A stretch of 29,630 nucleotides of DNA from JBAYSY01 sp041675885 (GTDB lineage Bacteria; Pseudomonadota; Alphaproteobacteria; Rhodobacterales; Rhodobacteraceae): the NCBI GenBank assembly GCA_041675885.1, contig JBAYSY010000036.1:1-29630 (forward strand), written 5' to 3'. Each line of letters starts with the position of its first letter. Position 1 is the stretch's first letter. Positions 23,850-29,630 of this stretch are shown here, piece after piece. The notes beneath the pieces were generated by a model. The model saw only the letters and a list, made by a program, of their open reading frames with translations, was not told the origin of the DNA and made no database searches. The translations under genes were made by a program, and so were the position numbers.

Positions 23850-25397
23850 TCATACGAAGGCATCGGGCATCGACGCCTTCTTGCGGGCGACGTAATCGGC
23901 CAGCGCCTCGGCCACGCCCTCGTCGAGCGCGGGCGGGCGGTAGTCGCCCAGCAGGCGTTTCACCCGCGCCGAGGCCAGCGCCTGGGTGTCGCGCGCGCCT
24001 TCCTCGTCCCAGGTCTCGAACGGCTTGTAGTCGAGCAGACCCGACCGCCAGAAGGCGTCCTTGAAATTGGCCCGCGTATGGTCGCAGCCAAGGTAATGCC
24101 CGCCCGGCCCGACCTCGCGGATCGCCGACATGCCCTGGCCGTTCTCGGACAGGTCCACCCCGCCTGCCAGATGATGCAGCGCGCCGAGCTGGTCGGCGTC
24201 CATCACGAATTTCTCGTAGGAGGACACCAGCCCCCCCTCCAGCCAGCCGCAGGCGTGCAGCATGAAGTTGACCCCGGCCAGCAGCGCCACGTTCAGGCTG
24301 TTCGCGCTTTCATATGCCCCCTGCGCATCGGGCAGTTTCGAGCCGGTGAAGGCCCCGCCCGAGCGGTAGGGCAGCCCCAGCCTGCGCGCCAGTTGCCCCG
24401 CGCCCCAGGTGATATGCGCGGCCTCGGGCGTTCCGAACGTCGGCGCGCCCGAGTTCATGTCGATCGAGGTGACGAAGGCGCCGAAGATCGCCGGCGCACC
24501 GGGACGCACCAGTTGCGAATAGGCCACGCCCGCCAGCACCTCGGCCAGCACCTGGGTCAGCGTCCCCGCCACCGTGACGGGCGCCATGGCGCCGCCGACG
24601 ATGAACGGGCTGATGATCGCCGCCTGACCCGCCGCCGCATAGACCTCCAGCGCGCCCATCATCACCGAATCGAAGGTGAGCGGGCTGTTAATGTTGATCA
24701 GCGAGGTCATCACCGTATTCGCGTTGACGAAATCCGCCCCGAACAGCAGCTTCGCCATCTCGACCGAATCGGCGGCCCGGACCGGCTCGGTGACCGAGCT
24801 CATGAAGGGCTTGTCGCTCAGCGTCATATGGGCGTGCAGCATGTCGAGGTGGCGCTTGTTCACCGCGATGTCGGTGGGCTCGCAGACCGTCCCGCCCGAG
24901 TGGTGCAGCCATTTCGACATGTAGCCGAGCTTCACGAAATTGCGGAAATCCTCCATCGTCGCATAGCGCCGCCCGCCCTCGGCATCGCGCACGAACGGGG
25001 GACCGTAGACCGGGGCCAGCACCAGCGAGCGGCCGCCGATCTCGACGTTGCGTTCCGGGTTGCGCGCGTGCTGGGTGAAACGCGAGGGCGCGGTGGCGCA
25101 AAGCCTGCGGGCGAGGCCGCGCGGGATATGCACCCGCTCGCCGCGCACATCGGCCCCGGCGGCACGCCAGCGCTCCAGCGCGGCGGGGTTCTCGACGAAG
25201 TTGACGCCGATCTCTTCCAGCACCGTCTCGGCGTTCGCCTCGATGATCGACAGCGCTTCCTCGTTCAGCACCTCGAAGTTCGGGATGTTGCGCTCGATGA
25301 AGCGGGCGGCGTCGAAGCTGACCGCCGTCCGTTCCGCCCGGCGGGCCGCGCCACCGCCACCGCGCGCGCGCCGCCCGGATGCCGCCACATCGGCCAT
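23850..25397 (-). CDS. Trimethylamine methyltransferase MttB family protein, non-pyrrolysine
   Basis: The 515-residue protein shows the MttB/MtgB TIM-barrel fold features: NFEVLNEEALSIIEANAETV at the start, SPFIVGGAMAPVTVAGTLTQ and TFGTPEAAHITWGAGQLARR in the middle and CDHTRANF near the end. The frame has no internal TAG, so pyrrolysine is not used. Non-Pyl relatives include glycine betaine:corrinoid methyltransferase. The substrate here is unknown, but quaternary amines are the leading idea. No corrinoid protein or activase gene is adjacent, which is unusual. The start at 25397 has GGAGGG upstream and the N-terminus is rich in arginine and glycine. Confidence 0.88.
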   Translation of the reverse strand: MADVAASGRRARGGGGAARRAERTAVSFDAARFIERNIPNFEVLNEEALSIIEANAETVLEEIGVNFVENPAALERWRAAGADVRGERVHIPRGLARRLCATAPSRFTQHARNPERNVEIGGRSLVLAPVYGPPFVRDAEGGRRYATMEDFRNFVKLGYMSKWLHHSGGTVCEPTDIAVNKRHLDMLHAHMTLSDKPFMSSVTEPVRAADSVEMAKLLFGADFVNANTVMTSLININSPLTFDSVMMGALEVYAAAGQAAIISPFIVGGAMAPVTVAGTLTQVLAEVLAGVAYSQLVRPGAPAIFGAFVTSIDMNSGAPTFGTPEAAHITWGAGQLARRLGLPYRSGGAFTGSKLPDAQGAYESANSLNVALLAGVNFMLHACGWLEGGLVSSYEKFVMDADQLGALHHLAGGVDLSENGQGMSAIREVGPGGHYLGCDHTRANFKDAFWRSGLLDYKPFETWDEEGARDTQALASARVKRLLGDYRPPALDEGVAEALADYVARKKASMPDAFV

Positions 25398-25560
25398 GTC
25401 ATGCCCTCCGATCTGTCATGTGGGGTTGTTTTACCCGCTTCCGCCGCCGGGCATAACCGGATTACGTCGCTTCCGAAAGGAAACCGACATCGCCGACATC
25501 CTGCGACCGCGGGCCGACCGGGTTCCCCGCCCCGGGACCGGCAGCCGCGGAACAGGCCGT

Positions 25561-25616
25561 CCCCAACTTCATCTTTCCATAAATACTCCCGCCGGAGGCT
25601 TCCGCCGCAGGCGGAA
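25561..25616 (-). repeat. Composite intergenic repeat (copy d), after dacB
   Basis: On the minus strand, hairpin TTCCGCC-TGC-GGCGGAA (25600-25616) is followed by CCGGCGGGAGTATTT and GGAAAGATGAAG. It begins seven bases after the dacB stop and could act in terminating that gene. The core resembles copy c most closely. Confidence 0.65.
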
Positions 25617-25622
25617 AAGGCG

Positions 25623-27113
25623 TCAGAACACCGCCGCCCAGCGTTCGAGCAACCGGCTCTGCATGCCACGGGCGCGGCCGGTCCATTCCCGCCCGCCCGC
25701 CGGGCGTTCGCGCTCGGTGGCGGCAAGCCCGGCGCGGCGCGGCAGGTCGGCGGCGAAGATCGCGAAGGCGAGGTCGCGGCCGCCCGGCGTGGTGACATAG
25801 CCGCCGAGCCCCGAGACGAAGTTCAGCGTTCCGGTCTTGGCCGCGACCTTCAGCGGGTGGTTGCGCATCTCGCGCCCCTGCGCATCGCGCATGGTGAAGT
25901 CGCGCAGGATCGGCCGCAGGGGCCCCGCACCGGCCTGCGCCAAGGCCCGCGCCATCCCCGCCGCCGTCGCGCGCGAGCCAACGCCGAGACCCGAGTGATT
26001 GACGAAGGCGGCCTGCATCCCGTAATGTCCCGCCGCCCATTCCGCCATCCGCGCGCCCGAGACCGTCAGCCCGCTTTCGCCCGAGGCCGAAAGCCCCAGC
26101 ACCTCGGCGGTAAGGTTGGTGGACCAGCGCAGCATGTCGCGCGCGACGGTGCGCAGGGGCGGGCTGGTCACTTCGGCCAACACCGCGCCGCCGGATATCC
26201 GCCCCACCGCCTGCGCGTCGGGCAGCGCGATCCCCTGCGCCCGGGCCAGCGTCTGGAACACCTCGCCCGCGTAAAGATCGGGGCGCCGCACCGGCAGCCA
26301 GCGGCTGCCGCCGTTGCCGAGCGCACGCGACGCGACCGTCCAGTCCTCGACCGTGCCCGAGGTGCTGTAGGTGTAGACCGGCCGGTCGCGGTCCACCACC
26401 CGCATCCGCGCCATGCGCACATCGGGCACGAAGCGATCGGCGCGGGCATCCATCCGCACCGCCCAGCCGCCCTGCGCCCGGCTCCACTGGAAATGCACCC
26501 GGTTGTAGTTCAGGTTCAGCCCCGAGATCGCCGGGTTGTAACCCACGTGCTCGGGCTGCTCGGGGTCGATCAGCGGCAGTTGCGGCAGCGCCGCCCCATG
26601 CACCAGGAACCGCCCGGTGATCCCCTGCACCCCGCGCGCCTTCAGTGCCGCCGCGAGGTCGCCGAGCGCGTCGGTGGTCAGCGTCGGGTCGCCGGTGCCG
26701 CTCAGCACCAGATCGCCCGCGATCCGCCCGCCCGAGACCGGGCCGGTGGCGATCAGCCGGGTGGCAAAGCGATGCCCCTCGCCCAGCCGGTCGAGCGCGT
26801 AGAGCGCCGTCACCGCCTTGGCAACGCTGGCGGGGGGCTGCGGCTCATGCGGCGCGACGGCTTCCAGAAGCACGCCCGAGCGCATATCGACCACCGCGCA
26901 ACTCACCCGTCCGCCCAGCCGCGCCGCCTCGATCAGCGCCGCCGCGCCGGGCGAGGACGCGGCCGCGCGCGGCGCCGCCGCCACCGAGGCGGGCGAGGTC
27001 CGGGCCATCGGCCGTTTCGACCGTTCGGGCGCATTGGCGCAGGCGGGAAGGGCGGCCCCGGCAAGCAGGGCGCCCAGCAGCCATCGGCGGGAAAATTCGT
27101 GCGGCGCGCTCAT
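25623..27113 (-). CDS. dacB: D-alanyl-D-alanine carboxypeptidase/endopeptidase (PBP4, peptidase S13)
   Basis: The 496-residue periplasmic serine peptidase trims peptidoglycan. The three penicillin-binding motifs are present in order: SxxK as S96-V-A-K99, SxN as S331-T-N333, and KTG at K426-G428. An N-terminal export signal has a twin-arginine look (SRRWLLGALLAGAALP) followed by a cysteine at 25; it may be Tat-exported and possibly lipidated, although proline before the cysteine is atypical. The start at 27113 was chosen because it gives this signal. It lies ten bases downstream of nadD on the same strand, an operon arrangement. S13 enzymes are about 450-500 residues, so it is full length. Confidence 0.92.
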   Translation of the reverse strand: MSAPHEFSRRWLLGALLAGAALPACANAPERSKRPMARTSPASVAAAPRAAASSPGAAALIEAARLGGRVSCAVVDMRSGVLLEAVAPHEPQPPASVAKAVTALYALDRLGEGHRFATRLIATGPVSGGRIAGDLVLSGTGDPTLTTDALGDLAAALKARGVQGITGRFLVHGAALPQLPLIDPEQPEHVGYNPAISGLNLNYNRVHFQWSRAQGGWAVRMDARADRFVPDVRMARMRVVDRDRPVYTYSTSGTVEDWTVASRALGNGGSRWLPVRRPDLYAGEVFQTLARAQGIALPDAQAVGRISGGAVLAEVTSPPLRTVARDMLRWSTNLTAEVLGLSASGESGLTVSGARMAEWAAGHYGMQAAFVNHSGLGVGSRATAAGMARALAQAGAGPLRPILRDFTMRDAQGREMRNHPLKVAAKTGTLNFVSGLGGYVTTPGGRDLAFAIFAADLPRRAGLAATERERPAGGREWTGRARGMQSRLLERWAAVF

Positions 27114-27123
27114 GCCCCCGATG

Positions 27124-27753
27124 CTAGCCGATGCCCCGGGGGCCGGGCAAGCGTTCCGCGTCCCAGCCGCCCGCCGCCCGGATCGCGGTCGAGGAGGCGG
27201 GGTTGAGCGGGATATCCACCATGCACCAGGCCGGGGGGCTGGCGCGGGGCAGCAGCCGCGCCGCCCCGGGCCGCAGCCGTGCCCGGGCGAAGGCCCGCGC
27301 CGCCGGGGCAAGCCGGGCGCCTTCGCTTCCGGGCCGCGCCAGCACCCCCACCGGCACATTGCGCAGGATCCAGCGCCAGTTGTCCCACAGGTGGAACTGG
27401 GCGAGGTTGTCGGCCCCCATCAGCCAGACGAAACGCACCCCGGGATAAAGCGCCATGAGCCGCCGCAGGGTGGCGGCGGTGTAACGGGTGCCGATCCGCG
27501 CCTCGATATCGGTCACGTGGATGCGCGGATGCGCGGCCAGCGCCCGCGCGGCGGCCAGACGCACCGCCAGCGGCGCGGGCCCCTGCGGTTTCAGGGGATT
27601 GCCGGGCGAGACCAGCCACCAGACCCGGTCGAGCCCGAAACGGCGCAGCGCCTCGCGCGTCGCATGCAGGTGGCCGTCATGCGGCGGATCGAACGATCCG
27701 CCCAGCAGCCCCACGCTCATCCCCGGCCGCGCCAGCGGCAGCCCTGCCCGCAT
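27124..27753 (-). CDS. nadD: Nicotinate-nucleotide adenylyltransferase
   Basis: The 209-residue protein transfers AMP from ATP to nicotinate mononucleotide in NAD synthesis. The nucleotidyltransferase motif GGSFDPPHDGH is at residues 18-28, and the second signature SSTAIR lies near the C-terminus. MGADNLAQFHLWDNW in the middle is also characteristic of NadD. A start at 27753 has GGGTGAAGG directly upstream; an ATG at 27720 (MSVGLLGG) would give a 198-residue protein closer to the minimal family but lacks a clear ribosome site. It precedes dacB by ten bases. Known neighbours such as rsfS or proA are not within this window side. Confidence 0.93.
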   Translation of the reverse strand: MRAGLPLARPGMSVGLLGGSFDPPHDGHLHATREALRRFGLDRVWWLVSPGNPLKPQGPAPLAVRLAAARALAAHPRIHVTDIEARIGTRYTAATLRRLMALYPGVRFVWLMGADNLAQFHLWDNWRWILRNVPVGVLARPGSEGARLAPAARAFARARLRPGAARLLPRASPPAWCMVDIPLNPASSTAIRAAGGWDAERLPGPRGIG

Positions 27754-27844
27754 CCTTCACCCCGCCCGCCTTCGCGACATGCCGAAGCCCGAGGTTTCCC
27801 CGTGCCACCCCAGCTTGTCCAGCCCGTTCCGGGCGCAAGCAAAA

Positions 27845-27867
27845 GGGCGCAGCCGACCGCCGCGCCC
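27845..27867 (-). terminator. Possible terminator after the universal stress protein gene
   Basis: GGGCGC and GCGCCC pair over an 11-base loop, starting 25 bases after the usp stop; on the minus strand the stem is followed by CTTTTGC. The loop is long, so the assignment is tentative. Confidence 0.45.
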
Positions 27868-27892
27868 CTGACATGTCCGGGAAATCCGCCGT

Positions 27893-28297
27893 TCAGCGCA
27901 GCACATGCACCCCGCACTGGGCGTGGCGCACCACCCGCGCCGCGGTCGAGCCGAGGAAATAATCCTGCAACCCCGGCCGGTGCGAGTCGATGATGATGCA
28001 GTCGTAACCGTCGGCTTCGGCCATATCGAGGATCATGCGTGACGGATGCCCGATCCGCGCCGCGACCGCCACATCGGCGGCACCGAACCTGCTGGCCAGT
28101 TCGGCCTCGATCTCGGTCCGGTTGGTCTCCTGCCGGTCCTCGGGCAGGTATTGCGCCACGTAGGACGGCACGGCCTCGATCACCGTCAGCACCGTGATCC
28201 GCCCGCCCGCTTGCAGCAGCTTGCGCGCCACTTCCATCGAACGGCGGCCCTCGCTGCCGTGGTCCGGGGCCACGGGGACCAGAATCTTCGAATACAT
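27893..28297 (-). CDS. Universal stress protein, UspA family
   Basis: This 134-residue protein is one Usp domain. MYSKILVPVAPDHGSEG at the start and GHPSRMILDMAEADGYDCII are typical. The ATP-binding signature appears as SHRPGLQDYFLGSTAARVVR with G116, S117 and T118. Usp proteins support survival during oxygen limitation and stationary phase. The start at 28297 follows a near-perfect Shine-Dalgarno (AAGGAGG). An FNR-type box at 28367-28380 is 76 bases upstream of the ATG, suggesting anaerobic induction as seen for usp genes under Anr or FnrL in other bacteria. The ORF could be read upstream for many codons, but without support. Confidence 0.93.
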   Translation of the reverse strand: MYSKILVPVAPDHGSEGRRSMEVARKLLQAGGRITVLTVIEAVPSYVAQYLPEDRQETNRTEIEAELASRFGAADVAVAARIGHPSRMILDMAEADGYDCIIIDSHRPGLQDYFLGSTAARVVRHAQCGVHVLR

Positions 28298-28596
28298 CGC
28301 ATCGCCTCCTTGGGTGGTGTCCTGTGTGTGCATGTCGAGAAATGGCGCGGACCTGCCCCGCGCACCTTGATCTGGATCACTAGACCGGAATTTCCGCGCC
28401 CTGACCAGCCCGGATTCATCCCGTGAAAGCAAAGGGGGCCCGAAGACCGTTCGAGCCTTCGCTCCGGCGCGGCGGGTGGCGTGGTTTTCGGGGTCGCCGC
28501 AAGCGACGAGCGGAGTGTGCTCAATGCACATGAGCCTGGGCAAGCGCGGAAAACCGCGCCAGATGCCCGAAGGACGCAGAATTCTCAAACGGTCTC
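28298..28596. other. Usp promoter region and parA downstream spacer
   Basis: These 299 bases contain the FNR-type box at 28367-28380 and no supported gene. The part beyond 28440 is purine-rich and G/C-mixed with no clear repeat or terminator. Confidence 0.6.
28367..28380 (-). promoter_or_regulatory. FNR-type box upstream of the universal stress protein gene
   Basis: TTGATCTGGATCAC matches TTGAT-N4-ATCAA with one mismatch. Its centre (28373.5) is 76 bases from the Usp ATG, which would allow a start near 28332 and a leader of about 35 bases. Confidence 0.68.
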
Positions 28597-29244
28597 TCAG
28601 CCGGAGGCGCCATCCCCGGGCAGGGCGGCAAGGATCTCGTCGAGCAGCGCGGCGATCTCGGCCGCCGCCGGGCCTTTCGGACCTTCCGCCACGCCGAGCC
28701 CGTGCCCCATCGCCTCGGCATAGGCCACCCGGTTGGCCAGCCGCGCCGCCGCCACCCCGGCGGTCAGCTCCGCGGCCGCTTCCGCCACCTCGGCCGCCAG
28801 TCGCGTGCCCCGCCCGGCACGGTTGAGCACCACCAGCACCCGCCGCCGTTCCCGCGCGCAGAGGTCGAGCACCCCTTCGGTCGCCCAGAGATCGACATGC
28901 GAGGCCGAGACCGGCACCAGCACCAGATCGGCCGCGCGCAGCGCCGGGCGCAGGTCGGCATCGACCTTGGGCGGCGTATCGACGATCACCACATCGGCAT
29001 CGCGCCGCAGCTTCTCGCACTCGTAGGACACGCCCCAGGCCGAGGCGGTCGAGAACTCGATCCCCGCATCGCCGGGCCGGTCGCGCCGGGCCATGAACCA
29101 GCGGCCGAGGCTGCCCTGCGGATCGGTGTCGATCAGCGCCACCCGCCGCCCGGCGCGCGCAAGCGCCACCGCCAGGTTGGCCGCAAGCGTGGTCTTGCCG
29201 CTGCCGCCCTTCTGCTGGGCCACCGTAAGAACGATCCCGGTCAT
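28597..29244 (-). CDS. ParA-family ATPase, orphan
   Basis: The 215-residue protein has the deviant Walker A motif KGGSGKTT (residues 12-19) and IDTDPQGS (38-45), typical of ParA/MinD proteins. It is short and has no N-terminal DNA-binding extension, so it belongs to the small ParA group that also positions cargo such as chemoreceptor clusters or carboxysomes (PpfA-like). No ParB gene or parS-like sequence is nearby, so chromosome partitioning is not assumed. The start at 29244 has GGAGGGG upstream; the frame stays open for 86 further codons without support. Its cargo is unknown. Confidence 0.9.
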   Translation of the reverse strand: MTGIVLTVAQQKGGSGKTTLAANLAVALARAGRRVALIDTDPQGSLGRWFMARRDRPGDAGIEFSTASAWGVSYECEKLRRDADVVIVDTPPKVDADLRPALRAADLVLVPVSASHVDLWATEGVLDLCARERRRVLVVLNRAGRGTRLAAEVAEAAAELTAGVAAARLANRVAYAEAMGHGLGVAEGPKGPAAAEIAALLDEILAALPGDGASG

Positions 29245-29286
29245 CGCGCCCCCTCCCCGCCCGGACATCGCGGGCGAATCCTTCTT

Positions 29287-29299
29287 GCTGCAATGCAGC
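29287..29299. promoter_or_regulatory. CTGC-N3-GCAG palindrome upstream of parA
   Basis: GCTGCAATGCAGC is a perfect 13-base palindrome 43 bases upstream of the parA ATG. CTGC-N3/4-GCAG is the type of site bound by PhaR, the phasin/PHB regulator of Paracoccus. One copy is weak evidence, and no PHB gene is in view. Confidence 0.3.
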
Positions 29300-29502
29300 G
29301 TCGCACAGTACGCAGACAAATGCACCCGCCGAAATTCGCCCGCGCGGGACGCCCCCCGACGCCGCCTCCGCCGGGGCGGTTCATCCACTGGAAGAATCGC
29401 TTCTCCCGGCCCCGGGGTGGCCACGGGCCGCCCGTTCGCGGCTGAAACGTGCCCCGTTCGGCGGGGAAACGCGCCACTGGCGCCTTTCCTGATCCGCCTC
29501 AC

Positions 29503-29521
29503 CGTTTCCGAGACGCCGCTC
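29503..29521 (-). repeat. 19-base module shared with the ispG 3' region
   Basis: The minus strand here, GAGCGGCGTCTCGGAAACG, is identical to + strand 16176-16194. At 16176 it follows composite repeat copy b; here it precedes copy e on the other strand, so the module appears in both orders relative to the core. Confidence 0.7.
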
Positions 29522-29529
29522 GCGCTCCG

Positions 29530-29562
29530 CCGGGGATATTTTCATCAAGGCGAAGATGAAAG
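29530..29562 (+). repeat. Composite intergenic repeat (copy e)
   Basis: GCCGGGGATATTTTCATC then TTCATCAAGGCGAAGATGAA. It shares TTTCATCAAGGCGAA with copy b and faces copy f, 20 bases away, as an inverted pair. Confidence 0.65.
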
Positions 29563-29580
29563 GTGTTCTCAATATTATTT

Positions 29581-29623
29581 CACCGTGACGGAAATATCCT
29601 CGGGGGTGAATTGGCCGCAGGCC
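29581..29623 (-). repeat. Composite intergenic repeat (copy f)
   Basis: On the minus strand, hairpin GGCC-TGC-GGCC (29613-29623) precedes CAATTCACCCCCGAGGATA, identical to copy b over that stretch, then TTTCCGTCACGGTGAA, close to copy a. Its full extent may continue beyond the window. Confidence 0.62.
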
Positions 29624-29630
29624 AGGAGGG

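Larger units (their letters stand above)
29245..29630. other. Gene-free stretch to the window end
   Basis: These 386 bases hold a CTGC-AAT-GCAG palindrome (29288-29298), a shared 19-base module (29503-29521) and two opposed copies (e and f) of the composite repeat. Open frames across it look like shadow sequence. A gene may begin beyond the window. Confidence 0.6.

Noticed and set aside
23850..25397. Pyrrolysine-containing MttB
   Set aside because: The frame has no internal TAG codon; the gene is a non-pyrrolysine relative.
23436..27206. 1256-aa plus-strand ORF across DUF6477, mttB and dacB
   Set aside because: It runs antisense to two clear genes and has a composition typical of shadow frames; no motif.

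Overview
The window is high-GC DNA with very dense coding on both strands. Its gene content points to an alphaproteobacterium of the Rhodobacterales (Rhodobacter/Paracoccus group). The main reasons are a Paracoccus-type norCBQDEF operon, an ALAS-type hemA with an FNR-like box, Rhodobacteraceae-style ispG next to a RodZ-like gene, and DUF6456 and DUF6477 genes. The species cannot be named from the sequence. No prophage, transposase, integrase or CRISPR array was seen.

Region 1 (1-5257, + strand) is the 3' part of an NAD-dependent molybdenum formate dehydrogenase operon: fdsB (cut by the window start), a small DUF4287 gene, fdsA, fdsC (FdhD family) and fdsD. The genes overlap or nearly touch. 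The DUF4287 gene between fdsB and fdsA is the unusual part.

Region 2 (5459-11486) is the respiratory nitric oxide reductase locus norC-norB-norQ-norD-norE-norF. A small two-helix membrane protein gene (NnrT-like) diverges from it. The divergent promoter holds two Crp/Fnr-type boxes, each well placed for one of the two directions. Palindromes of the form GGTGCGC-N4-GCGCACC lie at both convergent ends of this locus.

Region 3 (11580-15775, - strand) holds two Crp/Fnr regulators without FNR-type cysteine clusters, one DNR-like and one NNR/NnrR-like. Upstream of them is a translationally coupled trio: a polytopic membrane protein resembling heme-copper oxidase subunit I, a double-DUF2249 protein and a DUF59 (MIP18-like) protein. 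The trio has its own Crp/Fnr-like box and is a good candidate for an accessory NO-response or Fe-S system.

Region 4 (16217-21668) is mainly housekeeping: ispG, a RodZ-like gene, hemA (with a perfect FNR-like box upstream) and a divergent M20 dipeptidase. Region 5 (21856-29244) has two identical tRNA-Asp genes, a DUF6456 gene, a DUF6477 gene with an in-frame 15-bp repeat, a non-pyrrolysine MttB-family methyltransferase, a PBP4-type peptidase, nadD, a universal stress protein with an FNR-like box, and an orphan ParA ATPase.

The common thread is low-oxygen and nitrogen-oxide physiology. Formate oxidation supplies NADH, Nor detoxifies and respires NO, two regulators probably sense NO or anaerobiosis, and hemA and usp carry FNR-type boxes. 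A second, non-coding theme is a modular family of intergenic repeats (hairpin plus a CCCCGG-TATTT core) found at six places. No nitrite or nitrous oxide reductase gene is in the window.
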